A stretch of DNA of 64,000 nt from NCBI GenBank assembly GCA_947303085.1, contig CAMYXP010000008.1:1-64000 (forward strand). The letters are read 5' to 3'. The notes beneath the pieces were generated by a model. It saw nothing but the letters and a program-made list of their open reading frames with translations, did no database searches and had not been told where the DNA came from. Origin of the DNA: an uncultured Bacteroidales bacterium (GTDB lineage Bacteria > Bacteroidota > Bacteroidia > Bacteroidales > F082). The translations under genes and the position numbers were made by a program. Position 1 is the stretch's first letter; each line of letters begins with the position of its first letter. This document shows, piece by piece, positions 1-9,023 of this stretch.

Positions 1-62
1 GTGGATTTCTTGATAGGTTCAACCATCTTGATTTTCCACGCTTCTGCAAATGGTAATTCCAT
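1..62 (-). CDS. tnaA: Tryptophanase, N-terminal fragment (runs off window)
   Basis: An ATG at 62 opens a frame reading MELPFAEAWKIKMVEPI, which matches the very conserved start of Bacteroidota tryptophanases. Tryptophanase is a cytoplasmic PLP enzyme that splits tryptophan into indole, pyruvate and ammonia. Only the first 20 codons lie in the window, so catalytic residues cannot be checked. A good promoter sits 49 bases upstream. The identity rests on recall of the N-terminal signature alone. Confidence 0.8.
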   Translation of the reverse strand, partial: MELPFAEAWKIKMVEPIKKS

Positions 63-110
63 GATATTCAATAATTTATTTAAAATTTATAATTCAAATT
101 CAAAGATTTG

Positions 111-118
111 CAAAAGTA
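111..118 (-). promoter_or_regulatory. Promoter -7 element for tnaA
   Basis: Reads TACTTTTG on the minus strand, matching the Bacteroidota TAnnTTTG consensus, in an AT-rich gap. It leaves a leader of roughly 45 bases before the tnaA ATG. Confidence 0.6.
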
Positions 119-141
119 CAATAAATTTTTAAACAAAATAA

Positions 142-2421
142 TTATTTCAAAATATTAATTTTGACGTTATACTTATTGCCTTTTGATGTGATATATTCCA
201 GAATAACGACGCCGCTTTCCAACGAAGTCATATTGAACGACGAGAGGTCGCCGTCGTAAATGAGCCGACCGAAGATGTCGTAAACTCTCACAGAGACGAA
301 TTTCTCATCCATAATCTCATTCACAGAAGTGAATTGAACCATAACATAATCCAAATCAGGATTCTCGAGATTCGGGGCATAGCCTGATGGTACTGGTACT
401 CCACCGCCGGCGCCATATTCAGCGCGGACACGGTAGTAATATGTGCCTGGCTCGACCTCGTCAACAAACTCTGTCACATCAGCCGGGAAAGTCCACGATG
501 CATCAGGTTCATCATCAGGGTCGAGGAAGCGTTCTAGCACAAAATACCCAAACCATTGGTTGATGTCTTCGAGTCCCCAGCGGATGGTATTCCCTTCAGC
601 GGTGATGAAATCAGGTGCCACGACCACGTCGAAATCGCTGTAGAATGTGAACAGCTCGCCGACCGCAGGCTTTGTTTTCTGCTCGAAAATCATCTCACCT
701 TTATAATTATAAACTTCAAACGAGCATTCCTCGTCGTCGTCTTCATAGCCGATGTTGCAATAGTTCCAATAAAGAGTGAGGTTGCAGTTGACAGGGATAT
801 CGACGGTAACGGTACTCTCGAAGCCTTCGTCGAGGCCGATGCGGTACTGCACCACGCCACGCTCATCGATGATTGATATTGCAGGAGAGAGCCATCCGTC
901 GCCAGCTGAGTCGAACAGATGGAACGTCAACGGAGTACACATGCCGCCGTAAGATGTCCACATTGCCACCGGCATATTGACAACCTTGCCTCGGCCACCC
1001 GATGTCACAGGATAGACAGTGAAATAGTTCACTTTGCCGTAATCTTCGTATTCGAGTCCGTCTTGGAACTCGAGATTTTCGCCCGGCTGCGGCGCGACGA
1101 AAGTGTGCAGCGGCTCGTCGTTCATCAGCACCACGATGGAGTCGATGGCTGTCAGCGTTGTGCCGCCAATTGTCTGCGACGGCGCCTTCATAGTTATGGT
1201 AAATGCCATGCCGTAAGCCCAAGGCTCAATCTCCAAATCTCTGACAGGCTTCGGCTGGTTGTAATAATCAGCGTTAGGCTCGAGATTTGTCGATGTATAA
1301 TGACTGTAATTATAAGCGTGGTGTGTGAGATTCATGGCGTTGATGCTGTAGAATCCATTGTCGAATCCCTGCCATCCCCAGTTGTAATGGAAGAAATCGA
1401 ACATATCGTAGCCGTCGCACACGAAGGCGTGACCTCCACGGGTGGCGTCTTTGGTATAGCTGTAAGCCGAGTAATACATCGGACGACCATTGTCGATCTC
1501 ATTTTTCAACAAATCAATCCATTGTTGGTCGGTGTAATAATCTCTGTCGACAAAGCTGGCGTTGCCGGCATAGCGGAAATACTGCTGCATAGCAGGCACC
1601 ACATCGCCTGAATATGCTCCCGACGCATTGGGACCGTAGCTCATCTCTACACTCACACCGGCATGATATTCGAGCAACGCCACAGCGTCGATTTCAGCTT
1701 GAGGGCTAGTGTAATCAAGGAAGTCAGGCATCAGCTCATAGCGGTAGTCGGCCTCTCCAAAGTTGGCCGAGAGGGTGCCGTAAGATGTGGATCCGTAGCC
1801 AGAACAGTAGTAGCTATGCGATCCGACGCCTGTCTTTGGCCACTCCCAATATCTCATAATCTGCGCCATCGCGTTGGCGACGCAGCCCACCTTCACGTGG
1901 CCGTTGTAGCCTTCCGGGTCGGCGGGGCACTGATCGTTGTAAAGCTGAGTCTGATGCCAAGTAGAGCTGCAAAGCGGCCCCACATTGCGGTCGCCACGGC
2001 TCGGAAGCATGCCGTTTTCCTCGAGCATAAGCCATTGAGCCTCAATCTCAGGCGACTGCTCCATATTTTCATTGATAGCTATCTCCAAATCCTCACAATA
2101 AGCGTCGAAAAACACCTTCGGGCCCTCCTCGGCGGCTACGAGATCGAATTTTCCCTCTGTCGAATAACCCAAAATCGGGCGCATGCGGTCGTCGGCCGAC
2201 ACTATCACGAAGCCTTGCGGCTGGCAGTTGAACACATAAAAAGCATCAACGCCGGCATCGGTTTTCCCGACAAAAGCGAGGCTCAACGAGGCCGATTCAG
2301 CACGGTTGCCGGCAAGCATGAATATAGAACCCAGTTTCTGTGCTTCAGCAATATCAACAGGATTTGCCGAAAGGACTGAAAACACAGCAAACGCTACAAG
2401 TAGCAGACAAAGTTTTTTCAT
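142..2421 (-). CDS. T9SS-secreted C10 family cysteine protease (streptopain/prevotellisin type)
   Basis: 759 residues. A signal peptide (about 1-19) is followed by a Spi-like propeptide (about 20-140) and the C10 catalytic domain. The nucleophile is in GCVANAMAQIM (about Cys179), the catalytic His in GGHAFVCDGYD (about 330), and the Trp motif is HYNWGWQGFDNG. The second half contains beta-sandwich/fibronectin-like regions. The protein ends in a T9SS type A sorting domain (VRVYDIFGRLIYDG). Secreted to the surface or medium, it should degrade host or dietary proteins; in family members the propeptide keeps the enzyme inactive until processed. It lies 10 bases downstream of the sialidase gene but has its own promoter. 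Family call is firm; the substrate is unknown. Confidence 0.92.
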   Translation of the reverse strand: MKKLCLLLVAFAVFSVLSANPVDIAEAQKLGSIFMLAGNRAESASLSLAFVGKTDAGVDAFYVFNCQPQGFVIVSADDRMRPILGYSTEGKFDLVAAEEGPKVFFDAYCEDLEIAINENMEQSPEIEAQWLMLEENGMLPSRGDRNVGPLCSSTWHQTQLYNDQCPADPEGYNGHVKVGCVANAMAQIMRYWEWPKTGVGSHSYYCSGYGSTSYGTLSANFGEADYRYELMPDFLDYTSPQAEIDAVALLEYHAGVSVEMSYGPNASGAYSGDVVPAMQQYFRYAGNASFVDRDYYTDQQWIDLLKNEIDNGRPMYYSAYSYTKDATRGGHAFVCDGYDMFDFFHYNWGWQGFDNGFYSINAMNLTHHAYNYSHYTSTNLEPNADYYNQPKPVRDLEIEPWAYGMAFTITMKAPSQTIGGTTLTAIDSIVVLMNDEPLHTFVAPQPGENLEFQDGLEYEDYGKVNYFTVYPVTSGGRGKVVNMPVAMWTSYGGMCTPLTFHLFDSAGDGWLSPAISIIDERGVVQYRIGLDEGFESTVTVDIPVNCNLTLYWNYCNIGYEDDDEECSFEVYNYKGEMIFEQKTKPAVGELFTFYSDFDVVVAPDFITAEGNTIRWGLEDINQWFGYFVLERFLDPDDEPDASWTFPADVTEFVDEVEPGTYYYRVRAEYGAGGGVPVPSGYAPNLENPDLDYVMVQFTSVNEIMDEKFVSVRVYDIFGRLIYDGDLSSFNMTSLESGVVILEYITSKGNKYNVKINILK

Positions 2422-2431
2422 AGTTTAAATG

Positions 2432-3847
2432 TTAAATTTGCGACAAAATTACAAATTTTCCATATTTCTTTTCACCATTAACATCAAAAGATTCGATATA
2501 ATATGTTCCTGAAGGCAGTTTTGAGACATCGATTTTGGTCTCCGATGTTCCAGAAAATGATTTTTTCATCACAGATCTGCCATTTATATCAAAAATCTTT
2601 ATTTTTCTAATATATTGAGAATCAATGATTATATATGAAGACGCAGGATTAGGATAAATCTTCAATGAATCGGAGTTAGTGATGTTTTCTTCAACGGAAT
2701 TGGGTACAAAGATGTCGTTGCCGTCGGTGAGCCATTCGAGGCTGAAGTTGTAGAAAACCGTTGAATATCCTGACGTTCCGTTAGGCTCCTCCTCAACGTA
2801 TAGACCGATTGTTCCATCCGGAAGGATGCAGAGCGACGAGTATGCCGAGCTGTAAGGCACTATGGTCTTGTGCACCGGCCATGTCTCGCCTTCGTCGTAG
2901 CTAATGTAGACCGTGACGTCGCGGCGGCTGTTGCCTAGAGGCACCGAATGCAGCAGTCGGTTTTTGTTATATCCTTGATTTACAGAGGTATATCGAATCA
3001 AATCGCCATTACACGCCGGTGCTGTGATATCGTTCCAAGTGGAGGTGTTAGGCTGCCAGGTCTCGCCGCCGTCGCTAGAGATGTTGTACCAGCGTTTTCC
3101 GGCGTGGCGTATGCTCATGAGGATACGGCCGTCGGCGAGCTCAGTAACCTTTGCTTCGTCGCCGCCGGTAGAGGCGCGACCCGAGACGTGCCAGGTGACG
3201 CCGTTGTCGTCGGAATACACCGCGTAGTTGTTCAAAGACTGTGCCGAGCCCTCACGTACTGCGGCGACGAACATGATGCGTCCTGTTGAGGTGAGGAGGC
3301 CGTTGCCCGAGCCGAAGAATGAGGCTCGCCATGAGGCTTGGTTAGGATAGATACAGTTGTCGCCAAAAATGAATTGTGTAATCTCTTCAGGCTCAGTCCA
3401 AGTCTGACCGTTATCGTAACTATATGATTTATAAGATCTTATTGGATCGCTCGGAGTTGAGTTCCAGAGGCCTACGCCGCCGACGAAGACCGCAATGAGG
3501 CCATTGTCGTCGTTGCTCCAAGCCAGTGCGCAGTCGCCGAAGCCGTGGTTATAACCGGTGCCGAGCGCAATGGTATACGGCTCGCTCCAGGTGTGGCCGC
3601 CGTCGGTGCTACGGTTGCATACTATGTCGATATCCTGGGGGAGGTCGCCCTCGTTGAACTTGCGTTTATCGGTAACAATCACTATGCTTCCGTCTTTTGC
3701 CGTGATTACGCCGGGAATGCGGTAGTTCGCTGAGCCATAGTCGCCAGGATGATACAGCTCGATGCGAGTGAACAGTGTGTCGTTTTGTGCTGATGCGGCG
3801 ACGGCAACCATCACCAGGAGAAGGGTTAGTATTTTCTTCATTTTCAA
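2432..3847 (-). CDS. nanH: T9SS-secreted exo-alpha-sialidase (GH33-like)
   Basis: 471 residues with a signal peptide (1-20). The YRIPG motif at about residues 42-46 supplies the arginine that binds the sialic acid carboxylate. Five Asp-boxes follow (STDGGHTWSEP, SYDNGQTWTEP, SDDNGVTWHVS, SSDGGETWQPN, SYDEGETWPVH), defining the six-bladed propeller. The C-terminus (KIYPNPASSYIIIDSQ onward) is a T9SS sorting domain. It should release terminal sialic acid from host glycans at the cell surface. No sialic acid catabolism or transport genes are visible nearby. The start could also be two codons later (MKKIL). Confidence 0.9.
   Translation of the reverse strand: MKMKKILTLLLVMVAVAASAQNDTLFTRIELYHPGDYGSANYRIPGVITAKDGSIVIVTDKRKFNEGDLPQDIDIVCNRSTDGGHTWSEPYTIALGTGYNHGFGDCALAWSNDDNGLIAVFVGGVGLWNSTPSDPIRSYKSYSYDNGQTWTEPEEITQFIFGDNCIYPNQASWRASFFGSGNGLLTSTGRIMFVAAVREGSAQSLNNYAVYSDDNGVTWHVSGRASTGGDEAKVTELADGRILMSIRHAGKRWYNISSDGGETWQPNTSTWNDITAPACNGDLIRYTSVNQGYNKNRLLHSVPLGNSRRDVTVYISYDEGETWPVHKTIVPYSSAYSSLCILPDGTIGLYVEEEPNGTSGYSTVFYNFSLEWLTDGNDIFVPNSVEENITNSDSLKIYPNPASSYIIIDSQYIRKIKIFDINGRSVMKKSFSGTSETKIDVSKLPSGTYYIESFDVNGEKKYGKFVILSQI
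2444..2451 (-). promoter_or_regulatory. Promoter -7 element for the C10 protease gene
   Basis: TAATTTTG on the minus strand, inside the last codons of the upstream sialidase gene and 23 bases before the protease ATG. The protease can therefore be transcribed independently of the sialidase. Confidence 0.55.
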
Positions 3848-3867
3848 ATAGTTTATTGTTAATCGTT

Positions 3868-3897
3868 TGTAGGGGCAAAAGATGTTTTGCCCTTACA
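3868..3897. repeat. Intergenic hairpin repeat (TGTAGGGGC family), copy 1
   Basis: Imperfect palindrome: TGTAGGGGCAAAA, a four-base loop, then TTTTGCCCTTACA. It is closely related to the perfect 15-bp hairpin at 47606-47639 and the partial one near 27803. It lies between the sialidase and the endonuclease-family gene, where it could act as an RNA hairpin in the transcript. Confidence 0.7.
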
Positions 3898-3901
3898 TTT
3901 T

Positions 3902-4825
3902 TTACATTATTATTCTGACAAATACCGGGTAATGGTCCGATGGGTTGCGCCGGGTTGTGTTGCTAAACCAGATTTCCTGCGGTGCGTCGGAGGCTTGTTC
4001 TGCGGCGGCAGAGGTCTCATTTTCAGTCCAGTAGCTGTTAGTAAAAACGCCGTAAGCCTCAACTTTTGTTGATGGCGACACGAAGACGTGGTCGATGCGG
4101 CTGGTGGTGAAATATTCGGTCTTGAAGGCGTTGAAGGTGCCGTTTTCGGCAAAACGGATGCGGGCAGCTTCGTAGGAGTCTTTCAAGAGACCTGAATCAG
4201 TGAAAATATTATAGATTTCGTTGGTTTGGTCGACATTGAAGTCGCCGGTGAGGATGACAGGAGCGCCTTGAGCAATTTCTTGGATGCGGGCCACAACGAG
4301 TTTCGCTGCCTCGCGACGAGCCACAACTCCGACGTGATCCATGTGGAGGTTGAAGAAATAGAACGTGGTACGGTCTTTTTTATTCTTGGCGTTGACTTGA
4401 AACTTACCCCAGGTGCAGATGCGGATGCAGGCGGCGTCCCAGCCGAGGCCAGGTTTTTCGGGCGTCTCGCTAAGCCAGAAGTTGCCGCTGTCGAGGAGTT
4501 TTAGTTGGTCTTTTTTATAGAAAATGGCTTCGTGTTCGCCTCCCCTTTCACCGTCGTCGCGACCGATGCCGATGTAGTCGTAGCCATCGAGACCTTTCAG
4601 CAAGTCCTGAAGCTGACAGTAAAGCACTTCCTGAGTGCCGAAAATCAATGGATTCATGAAGTTAACTTGGTCGCATATCACCTGACAGCGCTTGGTCCAG
4701 ACGTTGCCGTTAAGACTGTCGTTGCGGTTTTTATACCTGATATTATACGAGCCGACGAGCATCTCCTGCGCCATGGCAGTAAGCGCCAAAATGCTGAAAA
4801 GAGCAATAAAAAGAAGCTTTTTCAT
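3902..4825 (-). CDS. Secreted endonuclease/exonuclease/phosphatase family protein
   Basis: About 307 residues from the ATG at 4825. This start is preferred because it opens a clean signal peptide (MKKLLFIALFSILALTAMAQ) and lies one base after the stop of bcp. The DNase I-like fold is shown by GSYNIRYKN, GTQEVL, LTGDFNVDQTNEIY, SRIDHVFVS and the final NPSDHYPVFVRI, giving the metal-binding Glu/Asp and the terminal catalytic His. It is probably periplasmic or surface-exposed. Members hydrolyse phosphodiesters or phosphomonoesters (nucleic acid, inositol phosphates, sphingomyelin), and the sequence does not fix which. Confidence 0.85.
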   Translation of the reverse strand: MKKLLFIALFSILALTAMAQEMLVGSYNIRYKNRNDSLNGNVWTKRCQVICDQVNFMNPLIFGTQEVLYCQLQDLLKGLDGYDYIGIGRDDGERGGEHEAIFYKKDQLKLLDSGNFWLSETPEKPGLGWDAACIRICTWGKFQVNAKNKKDRTTFYFFNLHMDHVGVVARREAAKLVVARIQEIAQGAPVILTGDFNVDQTNEIYNIFTDSGLLKDSYEAARIRFAENGTFNAFKTEYFTTSRIDHVFVSPSTKVEAYGVFTNSYWTENETSAAAEQASDAPQEIWFSNTTRRNPSDHYPVFVRIIM

Positions 4826-4826
4826 T

Positions 4827-5270
4827 TTACAATATTTGTGCTGTGTGGTTTTTAGTGTCGACTTTGCCGATAGCATCAATGATGATGCCATTTTCATCAA
4901 TCACGTAAGTCGTTCTTAAAGTTCCTTCGGTCGTTTTGCCGTACATTTTCTTTTCGCCCCAGGCTTCGTAGGCTTTGAGGATTGTGAGATCGGTGTCAGC
5001 GATGAGGTGGAATGGCAACTCGTATTTCGCAATAAACTTCTGGTGCGAGGCGGCGCTGTCGCGGCTCACTCCCAGCACATTGTAACCCAATGCGATGAAG
5101 CGATGGTAGTTGTCGCGGAGGTCGCAGGCTTCGGCGGTGCAGCCCGGGGTGCTGTCTTTCGGATAAAAATACAAAACGAGCTTCTTTCCTGCGAAATCTG
5201 TAAGTTTCACAACATTTCCGTTTTCATCTTTGCCCTCGAAATAAGGGGCTTTTTGACCTGGTTGTAACAT
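4827..5270 (-). CDS. bcp: Thiol peroxidase / peroxiredoxin, Bcp type
   Basis: 147 residues from the ATG at 5270 (MLQPGQKAPYFEG). The peroxidatic cysteine is in YPKDSTPGCTAEACDLRD, with the resolving-type Cys five residues later as in Bcp. It reduces hydrogen and organic peroxides in the cytoplasm using thioredoxin. The frame is open upstream into the HD-domain gene, so the DNA as given encodes a 359-residue fusion. An internal promoter and the usual Bcp length favour a separate protein starting here. The endonuclease-family gene follows after one base. Confidence 0.85.
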   Translation of the reverse strand: MLQPGQKAPYFEGKDENGNVVKLTDFAGKKLVLYFYPKDSTPGCTAEACDLRDNYHRFIALGYNVLGVSRDSAASHQKFIAKYELPFHLIADTDLTILKAYEAWGEKKMYGKTTEGTLRTTYVIDENGIIIDAIGKVDTKNHTAQIL

Positions 5271-5290
5271 ATCTGATAGTTTTAATTTTG

Positions 5291-5298
5291 CAAAGTTA
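5291..5298 (-). promoter_or_regulatory. Internal promoter -7 element for bcp
   Basis: TAACTTTG on the minus strand directly follows a run of nine T and sits 20 bases before the bcp ATG. It is a perfect match to the Bacteroidota consensus and supports bcp as its own transcription unit. Confidence 0.6.
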
Positions 5299-5906
5299 AA
5301 AAAAAATTCAAAAATCTCTTTTATTTCAGTTTCAGTATCAATAATTTGCCTTAACTTTTCCAGTCTTGCTGCATTTGGTGATTCGGGGAACCACAGTTTC
5401 AGATAGCCATTTCGACCATATTTTTCGTGAAGGTGCTGCATCATGCGGTCGTATTGCTGCTCTTTGGATAGCTCGGGGTAATGGTCGAGGCCGTACTGGA
5501 TGGTACGACGGACGATAGTCTCCGGGTCGATGAAACGGTCGGCTTCAGCAACGATGCGGCCGTAAATGGTGCGAGGCTCATGCTTCGCTGAGGCACGATG
5601 ATCTTCAGCGGCATCGGCCATAGTTTGAATCTGCTCTTCAGTGAACCATTTCCGAAGGATTTTATCGGCTTTAATTATCTGCGCCGACACCTCATGATGG
5701 TGTTCCCTCCCCTCGCAGAGACCTGTATCATGATATGCCGCGATGACGTAAATCATATCCTTGTCAACATCGATATGCTCAGCAATTTCAAGGCTTTGCT
5801 TGATTACCATCATCACATGGTCATGCTGATGCGCCGCGTCGAAACTGTCGTAACGCGGGATGATTTCTTTTTCGATATATGAAACTATATCAGGATTAAT
5901 TTTCAT
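5296..5906 (-). CDS. HD-domain phosphohydrolase, 3' end fused in frame to bcp
   Basis: About 203 residues from the ATG at 5906 (MKINPDIVSYIEKEI). HD-domain metal ligands are visible in AHQHDHVMMV, AAYHDTGLC and EDHRASA, followed by AEADRFIDPETI. It resembles predicted cytoplasmic HD hydrolases of small phosphorylated metabolites; the substrate is unknown. The frame runs through nine T residues straight into bcp without a stop. One more T would create TAA at 5298-5296 and end the protein at EIFEFFF, so a homopolymer length error or slippage site is likely. The promoter is at 5911-5918. Confidence 0.7.
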
Positions 5907-5910
5907 TTGA

Positions 5911-5918
5911 CAAAGGTA
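5911..5918 (-). promoter_or_regulatory. Promoter -7 element for the HD-domain gene
   Basis: TACCTTTG on the minus strand, five bases before the ATG at 5906, implying a very short or leaderless transcript. It is back-to-back with the SDR promoter. Confidence 0.55.
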
Positions 5919-5931
5919 CAAAAAATTTTCG

Positions 5932-5939
5932 TATTTTTG
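5932..5939 (+). promoter_or_regulatory. Promoter -7 element for the SDR gene
   Basis: TATTTTTG, eight bases before the SDR ATG at 5947. It forms a compact divergent promoter pair with the HD gene. Confidence 0.55.
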
Positions 5940-5946
5940 TACCATT

Positions 5947-6783
5947 ATGAAAAACACTCAAAAAATAATCCTCATCACCGGAGGAAGCTCAGGAATTGGC
6001 TTTGACTCAGCAATCGCGCTGGCGAAGCAGGGTCATAAGGTTTATGCGGCGGCAAGAAGAGTAGACATGATGGAGCCGCTAAAAGAATTCGGCATTGTGC
6101 CGCTCAGCTTGGACGTTACCAACGATAATTCGATGCAAGAATGTGTAAATGCGGTTCTTGACGCTGAAAACCGCATTGACGTGTTGATTAATAATGCCGG
6201 CTACGGCTACTTCGGCGCGATTGAGAATGTGAAGATGGAAGAGGCTCGCAAACAGTTGGAAGTCAACGTGTTCGGGATGGCGAGAATGTGCCAGCTGGTG
6301 CTCCCGACCATGCGAGAACAACATGCGGGAAGAATCATCAACATTGCATCAATAGCTGGAAGAGTCACAGTGTATTTCGGAGGCTGGTACAATGTCTCGA
6401 AATACGCTGTGGAGACCTTCAGCGACGCGCTCCGCATGGAGACGAAGCCGTTCGGAATCGACGTGGTGCTGATCGAGCCGAGCGCAATCAAGACAAACTG
6501 GGGCATCATCGCCGCCGATAACCTCGAAGCATCGTCACGCGGCACCGTATATGAAGCTAAAGCCATCAACGAGGCTAACAACATGCACAAAGCGTATCGC
6601 TCGAACTTTTTCTCAAAGCCCAAAGTTGTAACAAAAGCCATCTGCAAAGCAGTGAACCGCCGCCGACCTCGCACCCGCTACTGCATCGGACGTGGCGGCA
6701 AGATGATTATTTTCCTGCATAGCATCCTTCCCACCCGATGCTGGGATCGAATCAACAGGATAATGACAAAGAAAGTGTTATAA
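5947..6783 (+). CDS. Short-chain dehydrogenase/reductase (SDR)
   Basis: 278 residues. Classical SDR: cofactor motif ITGGSSGIGF at residues 9-18, NNAGYG in the middle, catalytic Ser in NIASIAG, and YxxxK in YNVSKYA. The arginine pair after the first strand (AARRVD) suggests NADP(H) preference. The C-terminal extension with RRRPRTRYCIG and a hydrophobic tail resembles SDRs annotated as oxidoreductases of lipids or steroids, but the substrate cannot be read from sequence. It is a single gene with its own promoter, followed by the glycosyltransferase operon. Confidence 0.9.
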   Translation: MKNTQKIILITGGSSGIGFDSAIALAKQGHKVYAAARRVDMMEPLKEFGIVPLSLDVTNDNSMQECVNAVLDAENRIDVLINNAGYGYFGAIENVKMEEARKQLEVNVFGMARMCQLVLPTMREQHAGRIINIASIAGRVTVYFGGWYNVSKYAVETFSDALRMETKPFGIDVVLIEPSAIKTNWGIIAADNLEASSRGTVYEAKAINEANNMHKAYRSNFFSKPKVVTKAICKAVNRRRPRTRYCIGRGGKMIIFLHSILPTRCWDRINRIMTKKVL

Positions 6784-6827
6784 ATCTCATTTTTTGTGAC
6801 ATCTGGATTTTGTATTGTTAATTTGCG

Positions 6828-6835
6828 TATTTTTG
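6828..6835 (+). promoter_or_regulatory. Promoter -7 element for the glycosyltransferase operon
   Basis: TATTTTTG, 16 bases before the ATG at 6851. An upstream in-frame ATG at 6815 lies before this promoter and is therefore not the start. Confidence 0.55.
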
Positions 6836-6850
6836 CACAAATTGTTAATC

Positions 6851-7762
6851 ATGAAAATAGCCGTACTTATACCATGTTACAACGAGGAAGAGACAGTCGC
6901 CGACGTGATAAAAGATTTCAGGAATGTCTTGCCTGATGCCGACATTTACGTTTACGACAACAACTCAACCGACAACACCGCTGTTCGTGCAGCCGAGGCA
7001 GGCGCAATTGTCCGCTGGGAGCCGCGTCAAGGCAAAGGCAACGTTATCAGACGAATGTTTCGCGAAGTTGAAGCCGACTGTTATATCATGACAGATGGCG
7101 ACAGCACCTACCCTGCCAATCATGCCTTGGAAATGGTGAAAATGGTAACAGAGCAAGATGCTGACATGGTTATTGGCGACAGACTTTCTTCGACTTATTT
7201 CAGTGAAAACAAACGTCCTTTTCACAACATGGGAAACAGGATGGTGCGCTCGCTGATATGCCATTTCTGGCACACCAAAATAAGCGATATCATGACTGGC
7301 TACAGGGCTTTCAGCCGTCGCTTCGTGAAACTGTATCCGGTGATGAGCTCAAAATTCGAAGTAGAGACTGAAATGACGATCCACGCTCTCGACAAACGAT
7401 TCGAGTTGCGTGAAATACCGATATCATATCGTGACAGACCCGACGGCAGCATTTCAAAACTCAACACTTTCGGTGACGGCTTCATGGTTCTCAAAACAAT
7501 ATTCACTCTGTTTAAAGAATACCGTCCGATGCGTTTCTTCGGATGGCTGGCGTTACTTCTGGCTTTAGTGTCGATATGTCTCTTCATCCCTATCGCCATC
7601 GAATACATGCAAACAGGTCTCGTGCCACGATTTCCCACCCTGTTTGTCTCGCTATTTTCCGGATTGGCTGCGCTACAGTCGTTCTTCACAGGCATAATGT
7701 TAGATGTGATAGCCGAGAAAAACCGTAAATCATACGAACTGGAAGTGATAAAATTCAAATAA
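6851..7762 (+). CDS. Family 2 glycosyltransferase, polyprenyl-phosphate type
   Basis: 303 residues from MKIAVLIPCYNEEETV. The GT-A fold is shown by the N-terminal PCYNEE motif, YDNNSTDNT and the metal-binding DGDST (DXD). Further on are GYRAFSRRFVK and the lipid-linked DPM1-like region EIPISYRDRPDGSISKL. Two C-terminal transmembrane helices (about 235-290) anchor it. It probably transfers a hexose from UDP/GDP-sugar to undecaprenyl phosphate on the inner leaflet. The next gene, eight bases downstream, encodes a polytopic membrane protein that could use the lipid-linked sugar. Confidence 0.88.
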   Translation: MKIAVLIPCYNEEETVADVIKDFRNVLPDADIYVYDNNSTDNTAVRAAEAGAIVRWEPRQGKGNVIRRMFREVEADCYIMTDGDSTYPANHALEMVKMVTEQDADMVIGDRLSSTYFSENKRPFHNMGNRMVRSLICHFWHTKISDIMTGYRAFSRRFVKLYPVMSSKFEVETEMTIHALDKRFELREIPISYRDRPDGSISKLNTFGDGFMVLKTIFTLFKEYRPMRFFGWLALLLALVSICLFIPIAIEYMQTGLVPRFPTLFVSLFSGLAALQSFFTGIMLDVIAEKNRKSYELEVIKFK

Positions 7763-7769
7763 GAGCACA

Positions 7770-9023
7770 ATGAATGCCATTATTTCCAAGATATTCAGAT
7801 ACATTAGCATATTTTTTGCTCTTATTGCGATATACCTAATTATCGCACTAGTAGCTTGTGTCATTCCATCCAACCATATTCGTTCAAACATCGAGCTGAC
7901 CTTGAAAAAAGGCGACATGCGAACTGACTATCCCAAAGCAATCATTGATGATTCGCATTTCCAGATGGATAATTTCACCGACGCTTTGATTCTTAGCCAA
8001 GTGTATTATTGCGACAGGTCAGAGCTCAAGCGCAGCATGCTTTTGGTTCCATTTTCTTCAGCCGAGCCGGGAAAAACGAATATCTTGACCGATAATCTTC
8101 GGAATCTCGTATACAATAAAGGTAATATTGTTTGTAAGAACTACCCTCGCTATTGGCACGGAAGTGCTTTCATCATGCGGTTTTTACTCCTTCTCACCGA
8201 TTATTCAACTATAAGAAAAATATTTTATATCATTTCAAGCCTGCTGTTGCTGTTAACACTGATTATCATAAAACAAAACACAAATATTTTCATATCGGCA
8301 GCATATTTACTGTCTTTGTTGACAGTCAACGTCTTTGTAACACAGTTTTCTATACAGTTTACACCTGTTTTACTGATAACATTAACAACCACCATCTTGC
8401 TTTTCAGGCAGAAAACCGACAAGCGGATATTGTTTTTCGTAACAGGCTCGTTGACAGCGTTTTTCGATCTTCTTACCACACCGCTTCTGACTTTGGGTTT
8501 ACCTTTATCAATAATGATAATGGTACTTTATTATAAAAATAGTGCAAATGAAAAATTTATCTATATCAAAACCGCTCTTGTTCAAAGTCTGCTTTGGACG
8601 GCAGGTTTTGTCATGACATGGCTGTCGAAATGGTTTATTGCCACATTATTCACCGACTATAACGTATTTCGTGACGGATTCGATGCCTTTATGTATAGAT
8701 CGGCCGGATTGGACGAATTCACGCGCGCCGATGCCTTAACGGCTAACATAAACATGTTGCCATTGCCGTTTATTTTAACAATTATTGGTATTTTATTGAT
8801 ATTATTACTCATAAAATTCAACAAACAGGGATTAAAACCTGCATTGGTCTTGTTGCTGATATCATTCATACCGTATTTATGGTATTTCTTGGCGGCCAAC
8901 CACTCCTATCTCCATTGGTGGTTCACATATCGCCTTCAGGCTGTGTCGATACTAGCTTTATTATTATCACTCAGCTGTTTGATTGACTGGAAAACTTTGC
9001 AAAACAATTTTAAACACATAAAA
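7770..9023 (+). CDS. Polytopic membrane protein, open into the downstream M13 gene
   Basis: About 418 residues with roughly ten hydrophobic segments. A first TM (about 8-33) is followed by a soluble loop to about residue 125 containing RYWHGSAFIMRFLL, then a dense run of helices to about residue 410. The topology resembles GT-C fold sugar transferases that use polyprenyl-phosphate sugars, and its position after a DPM-like transferase fits, but I do not recognise a family signature. There is no stop before the M13 gene: as given, one 1106-residue protein is encoded. A stop (TAA at 9011) exists in another frame, so a small indel near 8990-9010 is plausible. Confidence 0.65.

Noticed and set aside
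4826-4900. Upstream start at 4900 for the endonuclease-family gene
   Set aside because: It would overlap bcp and hide the clean signal peptide that begins at 4825.
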